Notes: generated from the sequence alone by a model not told the origin. A DNA stretch of 64,000 nucleotides from Prostheceraeus crozeri (GCA_907163375.1 CAJQUW010000585.1:62001-126000); one strand, 5' to 3'; shown: positions 23,201-33,097, counted from the stretch's first letter. Made by a program: numbers and translations.

Positions 23201-24815
23201 AATATAATATATTCGCTTGTGCTGGTTGTTTTGCTTGTTTTAATTTTTCAAATTTATCTTTATATATTTCATGTGTTAAATCAATTTTTCTTTGTAAATC
23301 GTTTTCAGTCTGTTGATAATTTTGATTTAATATTTGTAACTGATAACTATATTCTTTATCATATTGTTCTTTATATTGTTGTAGACATTTTTTTAAACAT
23401 TCATTTAATTCTTTATTGTCATTATTTTCTTCATTTAATTTTTGAATTGTTTCTATCTTATTTTGATATTCATGGCCATATTCTTGTACTAATGTTTTTG
23501 TTTGTTGTTGATAATCTGTTTTACATTTTTGTAAAATTTCATTTAAATTTTGTAATTTTTGTTGATATTCTAAAGATAAAGATAAATAATCGGTATCATA
23601 ATCATAATTATAATTACGTCCTTTATAATTATTATGATTAATCATTATTGGTGATAGTGTTTTAACAATTTGAAATTTTTCAGTACATATTATATTTCCT
23701 TGGTAAAAAATATTATGATGCATGTAATTTCCTCTATCATTATATACTATTTCTGATTGACATAAATTTTTATTATTCAAATAAAATTTTTTGGAATCTG
23801 GGTAAAGTGGAGTAATTTTACCAATAGAAACATAATTCACATTTAATTCAAAAACATTTACTTCTATTAAATTTTTATTCTTTTTATGAAACTTTATTAA
23901 CCTATTATAATCATATGGAAATTCATCTAAGCCATCAGAGAGATCAAATTCATTTATGTATTCTTCTTTATTATAATGACTTAGTCTTTCTTTGTGATAT
24001 TCTGCAGGATGTAAATGTGCTATAATACTCCACAGAAAACAATAATCATCTTCATTTTTTATGTTGATTATTTGTGGTGAACTGAAAGGCAAAGGAACAT
24101 AACTACCACCAGTATTATTTTTATATTTATCAATTACTATTTTCTTAGATAGTATTTTAACAAATCTCCAACCAGATTCACGTAACTGGGCTTCAATTAT
24201 ACAATTTTCTAATTTAAGTATCATCGATTCAAATATGGGTTGTATATCATTTACATTATGAATTTCTTGTGAATTTGTAAAATGTCCTTGTATTATTTCT
24301 TCAGGAATTCCATCAGGTCCATTTTTTGTATAAAGTACTTCTACATTCATATAACATTTGAAAGATTTCTTAAATATATTATAAAAGTTTGTTAATACAT
24401 TATAAAAAGTTTCATCGGTTTCATTATGTTCAACAGATTCATTAAATAAATATTTTATATCTGTTAATGGCGAAGCCCTAGAACCTTCGGTTCGTTCCGC
24501 TTCATCGGTTCGTTCAGCTTCATCAAATTCATCAGTATCGCTAAATAAATATCTTCCATCTGGTAAGGTCTCATCTTCACTATTAAAAACTTTTTTATAT
24601 TCCGAATGTGAATAATCATCAAACATTTTTTTAACTTTTATATCAGTAGGCAATGTTTCTAGATAGTTTTTGCAACTATTTAATTTTAATATATTTCCTT
24701 CATCAACTCTTTCTACATTTTGTAAATGCAATTTACTATTTAAATGAGATTGATAACTTCTTTTTGTTTGCAACTTTTTTTTACATAAGTTACAATAAAA
24801 CTTGGTATTTTCCAT
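20286..24815 (-). pseudogene. Polinton protein-primed DNA polymerase B (fossil)
   Basis: The largest gene. It opens with a C2H2 zinc finger (FYCNLCKKKLQTKRSYQSH), then a long helical region and a second cysteine-rich region. The exonuclease domain shows FTIYCDFEAYNV, YNGSKYDFH and YLQIDVLILADLF. The polymerase domain shows YYDFNSLYSS, KLMNNAFYGKT and FTDTDSVF. This order is that of protein-primed family B polymerases, which copy the element from its ends. The start at 24815 has the element's usual AAAAATG context, although an upstream in-frame ATG exists at 24866. The gene counts among the broken parts of the element. Confidence 0.88.
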
Positions 24816-24973
24816 TTTTTTATTTTTTAAAGAAAAAATTTGTGTTTTAATTTTAGATATAAACATTCTAATATCAAGGACTTGAGTGTTATTTTATATT
24901 ATTATAAATTTCACGTTCTTTAGTTATTTTTTGCTTTATCACATTAAGTTTTATCATATTAAGTTTTATCATA

Positions 24974-26390
24974 TTAAGTTTTATCATATAACGTTTTATC
25001 AAAAGATAATTTATATTTATCTTCACTAACTATTGATTCTTCATCATCAATTGATTCTTCATCATCATCATAAATTGATTCTTCAACATCATAAATTACA
25101 CTTTTTGGTATAGGATGCCATTCCCTGATAGGATACCATTCTCTTATTGGAATATCTAACTCTAAATTACATTTTTTATCTGATAATAATATAATAGAGA
25201 AAAATATTGGTCTTTGATCTCTTTTTGAAAATTTAATAACACCACCATAATCTGAATCACTTTTAGTTTTTATTAAAGATGATAAAATTTTAAATTGATT
25301 AGATGTAAATCCTAATTTAAATTTTGTAGACCCGACACATAGTTGTCTAACAGTATCTTCAACTATTCCATCATTATTATTTTCAATTGTAAGAAAATGA
25401 AATTTAGATAAATTTTGATTATATTTAGTATTAATATCATGTACATCAGTATGAGATATAAATTTTTCTTCACTTAAATTTTTGTAATTAGTAATATTTT
25501 TATAATCTTTCTTACCATTTACACCATTTTCAGATGTTTCAGAATCATCATCTATATTATCATCATCTATATTATTATCATCTATATTATTATCATCATT
25601 ATTATCATAAGATTCTTTAAGATCGGGCAAAGCCCTAGAATCTTCGGTTCGTTTATTATGATTATGATTATGGACATTGTTAATAGTATAAGGTGTAGTC
25701 CACATATAAATTATCTCTTGTTGAGCTAAGCCATTTATGTAAGATTTTAACAAATTAATATTTAAGTTTGAATATAGTCCTATATAAGTATCATCATCAT
25801 ATCTTTGCGGCATTTCTAATGTTTCTTGTTTATAAATTGTATCTCTATAATATACTTGACATAATAATTCTTCGTGATGTTTTTTACTCTCGATATGAAT
25901 GTTATATTGATTTTGTTCATCAACAATTAATCTAATTTTTTCTTTCGAAAAAGATTTTAATTTTTAACTAATTCTTTAATATTGATATAATTGATAATTT
26001 TATTTTCTATCCACTCAGTATTACTAATCGATAAAACTGCTCTAATGAATCCGTAAACATTATTATGTCCTATTATAACCATATTTTCTTTATTTAATTC
26101 CACATAAGCTACATCAATATATTTACTAACAATCTCCATAAATTTAATAAATGGATCACCTGAGAAAATGCAATAATTAGTTTCTATAGAAGGTAAACCT
26201 TTAGTCTGTTCTCTAAATATTTCGGCTTGTAATTAAACAAAAGATTAATATCTATACATGGATTTGTAATAGTATTATTATTATTATTATTATCAAAACA
26301 TTTATTTTCAAATCCCGTTGATCTCGTCGAATAAGAAGAACAGGATGATGCGGGCGAATATAATTTTTTTAAATTTGCTTTATCCATTTT
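24974..26390 (-). pseudogene. Polinton acidic-protein region (fossil, uncharacterised)
   Basis: Minus-strand coding between PolB and the divergent plus-strand block. The product includes a very Asp/Asn-rich run (DDNNIDDNNIDDD) and a calmer part with TKFKLGFTSNQFKILSS and CNLELDIPIREW. The upper end begins with an AAAAATG start and a Ser-rich peptide. I recognise no family. Codon and base use match the rest of the element. Counted among the broken regions. Confidence 0.45.
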
Positions 26391-26433
26391 TTTAATTTTT
26401 ATTAGAAAAAATTTTATTTTTTTATTGTTAAAA

Positions 26434-27321
26434 ATGATGTTACCAAATGTTGGTGGAGGTGCATATATCCCGAATAATCGTGAATTAGAAATAGAGATAG
26501 AAAATTATATCATGAAAACTGGAGACGTTTTATCTGGTCCATTGCATCTTTCTATTCTTCCGCAACAAAATACAGAGTTAACAAATAAACAATATGTTGA
26601 TACACAAATCAATGACTTAAAAGAAAAATATATAAACGATGTTTTGGTTCCACTGATGAATGAATTAAAGTTGCTAAAACTTAATGACAAATCATTAAAC
26701 GAAAAATTATTAAAACTTGATAAAAAGGATAGAGAGCTAGAAGCAGATACAGCAAAACTTTTTAAAAAGATTTCTGAACAATCAAAAATTTTAATATTAC
26801 TTTCTTTAAATTTAAAATCTGCAGTCATTAAAAATAAACATCAGATAAAAATGTTAAAAGAACAATTAGAAGATGAAATAGAAAAACTACCTGAAAGAAT
26901 TAAAAAAAATTTAAAGCAGTTACAAACTACATTCCAAAAAAGTGTTGATGAATTGAGTTCTAAAATTACTCAACAAATGAAAAAGATGAATAGAATAATA
27001 AATGAAGTAAACTCACTTAATGAAAAAGTTGATAAAATGAAAACTCTTAAAATCAATTTAGAAAATGAATTAAAGAAAAATTTACCAGAAAATTCTAAAG
27101 AAAATAAAGAACAGTTAGATGCTGTTAAAAGACAAATAGATGTTCTTAAAGTTAAGTTAAATGCTCTTAAAACGGCGTTGAAGAATAATCAGCAGAAAAT
27201 GCAAGTTAATAGAAGAGAAATTAAAGTACATCACACGCTGCTTGACGCAATAGATAAAGTGCAACAGGCAATTAATAAAGTTATCTCGAAGTTGTTGTCC
27301 ATTCACAAACGTAAATCTTAG
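26434..27321 (+). CDS. Polinton coiled-coil protein with tail-fibre-like N-terminus
   Basis: 295 codons, start tgttaaaaATG. The first 25 residues are Gly/Pro-rich (LPNVGGGAYIPNNRE). Then comes MKTGDVLSGPLHLS, a short gap and ELTNKQYVDTQI, closely resembling the repeat seen in bacteriophage tail fibres (a TMTG-L-L-type turn followed by NKQYVD). The remaining ~230 residues are a long charged coiled coil with heptads. Together this suggests a trimeric fibre or spike with a shaft. Convergent similarity cannot be excluded. It is the first gene of the plus-strand late block, followed by the pVI-like and major capsid genes. Confidence 0.55.
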   Translation: MMLPNVGGGAYIPNNRELEIEIENYIMKTGDVLSGPLHLSILPQQNTELTNKQYVDTQINDLKEKYINDVLVPLMNELKLLKLNDKSLNEKLLKLDKKDRELEADTAKLFKKISEQSKILILLSLNLKSAVIKNKHQIKMLKEQLEDEIEKLPERIKKNLKQLQTTFQKSVDELSSKITQQMKKMNRIINEVNSLNEKVDKMKTLKINLENELKKNLPENSKENKEQLDAVKRQIDVLKVKLNALKTALKNNQQKMQVNRREIKVHHTLLDAIDKVQQAINKVISKLLSIHKRKS

Positions 27322-27374
27322 CGTAAATATTAACGTAAATATTTTTTCCCAAAAGTCAAATTTAATCCTAAAAA

Positions 27375-27926
27375 ATGCCTATAATTTATAAACACAATCT
27401 TAAACAATTTGCTTCAAATCAAAGAATTCCTCATGAACCACGTATGAATCCTGTTTATCATTATGATAATAGAGAAACAGTTCACACGGAAGGAGCTGGG
27501 ATCTTCTCTGGTATCGGCAGTATCGTTAACTTAATTAAAAATAATAAAGATTTGATTACATCTGCTGCAAAAGGAGCAGCCGCTATAGGTAGTACAGCTA
27601 GTGCCATATCAAATGCTGTTAAGTCTCAAAACGAATTAAAACAACTAGAAACTATTCGTAAACTTAGGAATGATTCCGAAGAACTAAAAAATTTCAAAAA
27701 ACTTTCAGAGGAAACAAAAAATAAAATTGCTAACATTGCTGTTGGGGAAACCTTGAGGAGCGGAGCTCCGTCTGACAGTAAACATAAGAAGAAATCAGGC
27801 GTAGCCATAAAACGTTCAATTGAACCTACGGTTCGTTCAATTGAAGAAATAAGAGGAAATGGCGTGAGCAGCAACCTTCGGTTTAACCAGCAAAGCTGTA
27901 GCGGAGCTGGTCTAGCAAAATTCTAA
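27375..27926 (+). CDS. Polinton small virion protein with amphipathic segment (pVI-like)
   Basis: 183 codons, start cctaaaaaATG. After a basic N-terminus comes EGAGIFSGIGSIVNLI and a small-residue helix (SAAKGAAAIGSTASAIS), as in adenovirus pVI and the pVI-like proteins of related elements, where a protease-released amphipathic helix disrupts membranes. The C-terminal part is charged and interrupted by several short GC-rich palindromes. Placed just before the major capsid gene. Function is inferred from composition and position. Confidence 0.5.
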   Translation: MPIIYKHNLKQFASNQRIPHEPRMNPVYHYDNRETVHTEGAGIFSGIGSIVNLIKNNKDLITSAAKGAAAIGSTASAISNAVKSQNELKQLETIRKLRNDSEELKNFKKLSEETKNKIANIAVGETLRSGAPSDSKHKKKSGVAIKRSIEPTVRSIEEIRGNGVSSNLRFNQQSCSGAGLAKF

Positions 27927-28065
27927 AATTATGTTTTTTAGTAAAATTTTTTTAGTAAAATTTTCTTAGCAAAATTTTTTTAGTAAAATTATTTAAGTAA
28001 AATTATTTTAGCAGAATTTTTTCTGTGTGAGAGAAAAACAAAAAGTCAAATTATTTTTTATAAAA

Positions 28066-29400
28066 ATGTCTTCGCTTATCGAAAATAAATTTAGATTAGA
28101 CGATCCTCCGTTCGTCAGTTGCAATCAAAAAAAGAATGACTATATAAGAATTGCTATGAATCCCGGATCTTCCAGTAGAGTAAATACTGGAGGTGATTTA
28201 ATTTTTGAAGTTGATAATCAGCAGAGTTATATATATCTACCTGATTCATTTTTACACTGTGAATATTCTTTGTATAGTGATGCCAATTTTACAACACCAC
28301 TACCAGATACCGATAATATTACACTAGAAAATAATTTTTTTCCAAGATTATTTACACAAATGCGTTTAGATGTTGCAACTCAAAATATAGAAACAATAAG
28401 TGATTCTCCAGGTGTAATTGATACAATGCTTAGATTTGTAACAATTGGTGAAAATAATAAAAAGTATGAAATCGAAGGTTGGTTTCCTGATACTAATGAT
28501 GGTATAATTGTTGATGATTTAACTCACGCTGGAACAGATGCCGCAGGAATTGCGAAAGATGTAGAAAATATTGCAAAACATTTAAATAAACAAACAATAG
28601 TGCATATAAAGAAAGACGTGAATTTAACAAGAAAAGTAAATAGACAGTTAATTGGTCATTGTCTCCATTATTCGGATATTTAGATTATGATAAAATATCA
28701 TATCAATTAAAATTTAAATTAATAATTCATCGTACAGCAAATAATGAATTAATCTTTTTTGGTAAGAATGGAAAAAAAGCATATTTAAAAATTGATAGAC
28801 TTGAATGGTGGATTAAGCATATTACTCCTAGTTTAGAGATTGAAACAGCTATTGCAAAAAGATTAAATACTAACAAACCAATTCCAGTAAATTTTCTAAA
28901 GCGGACTGCTAGTTCAGTAACTTTTTCCGAACAAAGATTTAACTGGCATTTTACTAGAACTGCGAATACTCCAAGATATTTATTACTAACTTTTCAAAGA
29001 AATAATTCTCCAAGTTTTGATAAGAACAATAATCTCTTCCATATTAATACAATTCGAAGTTTACAAGTTGCTTTAAATCAAACCCGATATCCAATTGATC
29101 AATTAAGATTCGATGATACCAATAATCAATTTATGGAAGGATATGATTCTTATCGAAATTTTTGTGTAGAATTTGGAGTTGAACCACAATTAACTCCCTG
29201 GAGATTGGAGACATTTATATCCTGTTTTCTGTTTCGATTTAAGTGCACAATCTGAAGATATTATCAAGACTGGCTGTGATGTAACAATTAATATTGAAAA
29301 AAAAGATTCCACAACTTCATTGATGGCTTATGGTTTATTGCTAGAAGATGTAAAATATTCTATTGAAATTCTTAATGGAAAGATGGTAAGGATAAGTTAA
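28066..29400 (+). pseudogene. Polinton major capsid protein, double jelly-roll (fossil)
   Basis: Start ttataaaaATG. Diagnostic pieces: YIRIAMNPGSSSRVNTGGDL and DSFLHCEYSLYSD in the first jelly roll, and LEWWIKHITPSLEIE and a C-terminal YDSYRNFCVEFG in the second. Double-jelly-roll capsid proteins form the hexagonal capsomers of Polinton and related virions. It sits between the pVI-like and pX-like genes. This is one of the broken parts of the element. Confidence 0.8.
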
Positions 29401-29605
29401 TTAAAATTTTTTCATAACTAGAATAGATTAAAAATTCTTAACTTAAAATTTTTCATAACTAGAATAGATTAAAATTTTTTGGTAACTTGAAATTTTTTAA
29501 TAACTAGAATAGATTAAAATTTTTTGGTAACTTAAAATTTTTTGGTAACTTGAAATTTTTTCATAACTAGAATAGATTAAAATTTTTCCTAACTTAAAAT
29601 TTTTT
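29401..29605. repeat. AT-rich tandem repeat between Polinton genes
   Basis: Four or so diverged copies of a ~45-bp unit containing taactagaatagattaaaa. Similar private arrays occur in other gaps of the element: 18420-18485 (tttttatctatgat), 24940-24990 (aagttttatcatatt) and 27925-28020 (ttttttagtaaaat). Confidence 0.7.
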
Positions 29606-29613
29606 TATTAAAA

Positions 29614-30138
29614 ATGTCGCAAGCGAAAAGTAATAATAATAAAACTGTTGAATTAAAATTACGTAATATTGTTGACAAAAATACCCCTAAAACTATTACG
29701 ATTAACAAAAAAAAGTATTACATAAGTAAACCAATGATAGAGAATATTCAATTACAAGAAGAAAAGAATGGCGGGATTCTCCCATTAATTCCACTAATAA
29801 TAGGTGGCATAGCAGCTGCAGGAAGTGTTGCAGGCGGGACAGCTGGTATTGTCCAAGCAGTAAATATAAATAAATCAGAGAAGGCAGCATTAGAAGAACA
29901 AAAACGTCATAACAGAGAGTTAGAGAAAGTTGCTAGGGGTGAAGGGACATCGGAGATGTCTTCCAGGGCTTCGCCCGAAGGAAAAGGAGTAGTAGATAAT
30001 TTTATTAGTAAATTAAAATTAGTTGATGAAGGAAAACGAGTTCTTAAAAATATTCTCTACAATGTTGATGATTTAATTGAAATTAAAGAAACTAAAGATG
30101 GTTCTGGAATATATCTAAGTCCTAATATGATTCGGTAA
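29614..30138 (+). CDS. Polinton pX-like core or membrane peptide precursor
   Basis: 174 codons, start tattaaaaATG. After a basic N-terminus (ELKLRNIVDKNTPKTI) comes NGGILPLIPLIIGGIAAAG, then a Gly/Ala-rich helix and a charged tail. The GG-aliphatic-P-aliphatic pattern resembles adenovirus pX and its relatives in adenovirus-like mobile elements. It lies just after the major capsid gene. A perfect pair of small palindromes sits inside the frame at 29946-29976. The match is short, so the call is tentative. Confidence 0.5.
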   Translation: MSQAKSNNNKTVELKLRNIVDKNTPKTITINKKKYYISKPMIENIQLQEEKNGGILPLIPLIIGGIAAAGSVAGGTAGIVQAVNINKSEKAALEEQKRHNRELEKVARGEGTSEMSSRASPEGKGVVDNFISKLKLVDEGKRVLKNILYNVDDLIEIKETKDGSGIYLSPNMIR

Positions 30139-30191
30139 TAACCTCAGGACCTTTGGTCCGATCCGGTAAAACATTTATTTTATCTTTTAAA

Positions 30192-31508
30192 ATGAATTCT
30201 ACAAATTCCGAAAATTTAATTAAATTAAAAATTTCTAATTTAGATTTATTGAATTATCTCTTAAAAGTACATAAAAACTCAAATTGTCAGCATATTGGAG
30301 GTGACATACAAAAAACATTAGAAAACTTTCCTGGATTTATTTGGAGTAAATATTCGAAAGAAAAACATCTTCCTGGTCATTCATATACCAGTCCAGGAAC
30401 TCGATTAGGTATAAGACTAGATGAGAATAATAATCCGAAACCAGGTGAAGAACCGATAAATAGAGTAGATGCCGCAGCTTACAGGCATGATTTAGCTTAT
30501 CGGAATCATGACCTAAGTTCTCGACATGCAGCTGATAAGAAGATGATTCAAGAATTAGATAGTATTCAAAATCCTAAATTTAGAGAAAAAATTGAAAGAA
30601 TGTTTGTTAAGAAAGCTTTACAAGCTAAAATATTATTCGGTCAGGGTTTAAATGAAACTAATAACTCTGAGAGCAACGCTCGAACCTACGCGTCCGAAAT
30701 GTCGAATGACCCAAGCCGCTACGCGTCTGAAATCCACAAGGAATACAGAAAGCCGAAATATCTATTGAAAGTAAAAGTATTTAATAAAGATGATATTTGG
30801 AGTGCTGATCTTATTCATATGCCGAATGAAAGGGACTACAAATACGCATTGACCGTTATAGATTTATATACACGATACGCTTGGGTAAAGCCTTTAAAAA
30901 ATAAAAGTGGTCTATCAGTTAAATATGCGTTTGAAGAAATCTTTAAAGAAAGTAATAGAAAGCCAAGGAAATTGTTTGTTGATAAAGGATCGGAATTTTA
31001 TAACCGAAATGTTCAGCCACTATTTGAAACTGTTTATTCAACTGAAAATGCAGGGAAGGCCGTAGTGATAGAAAGATTCAATCGGACGTTAAAAAATAAA
31101 TTATTCAAGAAATTTACTGAGCAAAGAAATCAGAAATGGTTGAAGATATTACCAGGAATTGTACAAGAGTACAATAATAAAGTTCATTCTGGTATTGAAG
31201 AAACTCCAAAGAATGCTTCTGTCGACCCTGATTTGATAAGAAAAAAAATATTCGAGAATAATAATTTGAATGAGAGTAATCCGAATTTGCAGAAACTTAA
31301 GCCGAAATTTAAAATTGGAGATAGAGTTAGAATATTTAAATATAAGAATAAATTTGAAAAAGGCTTTGTTGGCTATTGGACTAAAGAAATATTTGAAGTT
31401 TGCAAAATAAATCAAACTTATCCGATTACTTATGAAATTAAAGATTTAGATGATGAAAATATCAGAGGCCGATTTTATCAAAATGAATTACAACGAACTG
31501 ATTTTTAA
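30192..31508 (+). CDS. Polinton PLA2-like capsid domain joined to DDE integrase
   Basis: 438 codons in one open frame, start cttttaaaATG. Residues ~35-120 form a parvovirus-type phospholipase A2 domain: HSYTSPGTRLGIRLD supplies the calcium-loop-like segment and AAAYRHDLAYRNHD the His-Asp pair. The integrase follows from about residue 190: WSADLIHM (Asp), LFVDKGSEFYN (Asp) and VVIERFNRTLKNKL (Glu), then a beta-rich C-terminal domain (KFKIGDRVRIFKYKNKFEKG). PLA2 domains let related virions breach membranes; the integrase inserts the element with 6-bp duplications. Two such functions in one frame is unusual. It ends 4 bp inside the convergent protease gene. Confidence 0.8.
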   Translation: MNSTNSENLIKLKISNLDLLNYLLKVHKNSNCQHIGGDIQKTLENFPGFIWSKYSKEKHLPGHSYTSPGTRLGIRLDENNNPKPGEEPINRVDAAAYRHDLAYRNHDLSSRHAADKKMIQELDSIQNPKFREKIERMFVKKALQAKILFGQGLNETNNSESNARTYASEMSNDPSRYASEIHKEYRKPKYLLKVKVFNKDDIWSADLIHMPNERDYKYALTVIDLYTRYAWVKPLKNKSGLSVKYAFEEIFKESNRKPRKLFVDKGSEFYNRNVQPLFETVYSTENAGKAVVIERFNRTLKNKLFKKFTEQRNQKWLKILPGIVQEYNNKVHSGIEETPKNASVDPDLIRKKIFENNNLNESNPNLQKLKPKFKIGDRVRIFKYKNKFEKGFVGYWTKEIFEVCKINQTYPITYEIKDLDDENIRGRFYQNELQRTDF

Positions 31509-32002
31509 TTATCATTATCATTATTATTCAATTCTAACATAATATCTAGAAATGGTACTCCTTCCTGTAATTTAAATAAAACATAAAGACATAATTGACC
31601 ACAATAAGTAGTTCCCGGTTTTTGAATTTGAAACGTATTATAAATTCCATTGCCAAGTATTTCTCTTACTTCATTCGTAGGTGGAAGTCCGTATGAGTCG
31701 AACCAATAGTTCTCAGCCTCCGGGCGGTCAAAATAATAATTAGAACAGTTTATATTTCTTTGACCTGCTGACCAATGTACACCTTTTTCATCTGACGTAT
31801 GAAGATTTGTTATGAAATTTACAGTTTGAACTTTGTTCCGGGAACTGAAGGTTCCTGTTGGCCTATTTTTTAGGAATTGTAATTCGTCTCTCATTAGAAC
31901 ATGAAAATTCTTTATTCCTAATCGATTAGCGATTTTCTTTAGGTCGAAATTCGTTGTCGTTTGTGTTCCATATAATTTCAAAAACTCATTTATGTTGCTC
32001 AT
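31505..32002 (-). CDS. Polinton adenain-type cysteine protease
   Basis: 165 codons, start ttattataaaATG. The catalytic His is in KGVHWSA, followed by NYYFDRPE and YWFDSYGLPP (the Asp/Glu region), with the Cys in GTTYCGQLCLYVLF. This order and length match adenovirus maturation protease (adenain) and Ulp1-type enzymes. In the family it trims capsid precursors. It overlaps the stop of the integrase gene by a few bases, tail to tail. It looks whole as read. Confidence 0.85.
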   Translation of the reverse strand: MSNINEFLKLYGTQTTTNFDLKKIANRLGIKNFHVLMRDELQFLKNRPTGTFSSRNKVQTVNFITNLHTSDEKGVHWSAGQRNINCSNYYFDRPEAENYWFDSYGLPPTNEVREILGNGIYNTFQIQKPGTTYCGQLCLYVLFKLQEGVPFLDIMLELNNNDNDN

Positions 32003-32036
32003 TTTATAATAAAAAAATTTCTTAAGGGACCCCTAG

Positions 32037-32445
32037 AAGTCAGAAGGGGGGGTATTGATTTAAAACTGTTCTCTAATGATGTCTTTCCTTACTACTTAGT
32101 CGGAAGGGGGTATTGATTTAAAACATTTTTATAATGATGACTTTCCTTACTACTTAGTCAGAAGGGGGGGTATTGATTTAAAACTGATCCACAATGATGT
32201 CTTTCTTTACTACTTATTCAATTTTGAAATGATTTAATTTAATCTAAATTTAAACGTTACATTGTTGCATTGTATTAGTAGAGTTAGTGTTTCGCACATC
32301 TTTTATCAATAGTAATTTATTACTCATCAATATGTGAAAATTCTTTATTCCCAATTGCTTAGCAATCTCATTTAAATCGAAATTTGACGTGGTTTTGTTT
32401 GCCGTATATTTTTTGGAAGTCCCTGATGTTTCTCATTTTTATAGA
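32037..32445. repeat. three ~60-bp tandem units and a degraded second copy of the protease 5' part
   Basis: Three units, each with ggggtattgatttaaaac and ctttcctTactactta, occupy about 32037-32218. Beyond them (about 32310-32445, minus strand) the sequence again resembles the N-terminal end of the protease gene, including its gtgaaaattctttattcc-type stretch and upstream context, as a diverged partial duplicate. Confidence 0.6.
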
Positions 32446-32559
32446 AGATACAATGTTTCTATTATATTCCCGTAAATGAGAAATTAAAAACAACACATGG
32501 ATATTTCAATTTGGTTACATTCACTTTGCATACATTCAATTTGCATACATTGAAATACA

Positions 32560-32800
32560 TGTAAATTTGTCCACGCTGTGGACAAGGTTTCATTGGTTGA
32601 AACACTCTATTGCATTTACATGTGCAACAGGAAATAACATTGCATATAAAACAGGAAATAGTATTGCATATAAAACAGACAGATACAAGTTTTCTAAAAA
32701 ATAGGATTTCTGTCCACGAGTGGACAAGGTTTCATTGGTTGAAACACTCTATTGTATTTACATTGCATATAAAACAGAGGGGTTTCAAGAATGATAAATT
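32560..32800 (+). repeat. duplicated CCAAT/TATA-like block with perfect inverted repeat
   Basis: The segment gtggacaaggtttcattgg and its continuation occur twice (about 32578 and 32724). Each copy holds GTTTCA-ttggt-TGAAAC, a perfect 6-bp inverted repeat around an ATTGG (CCAAT) box, and is followed by gcatataaaaca TATA-like words. No clear gene starts after them. Confidence 0.5.
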
Positions 32801-33097
32801 TTCTTCACAGCGCGTCATTTGATTAGTTGAATGGCGCAGTATTTTAGCTGAATGACGCACCATTGTTAAGAAAATTAAAATTAAATAGCATAGGTCTAAC
32901 ATTGAAAATAAAGTGTCTTGCGGCCGTATCGCAATAACAATAGCGGAGTTTAACATCCAAATTCCATTGAATATGTCAGCGCTGTATTGACGCTAAATGA
33001 CGCGCCATTGTTTGGGAGAAGAATGGAATCATTTGGAATGATACATAATTGCTTTACACAATGAAGTCAATCTTCCGATAACATTAGGTCGTGACTT

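Noticed and set aside
23219-23641. 140-codon plus-strand frame in the PolB region
   Set aside because: Antisense shadow of a Gln/Lys/Tyr-rich coiled-coil part of PolB; hydrophobic by complementarity only.
30700-31508. LTR retrotransposon origin for the integrase
   Set aside because: No reverse transcriptase, RNase H or paired LTRs nearby; the flanks are Polinton genes and Polinton terminal repeats.
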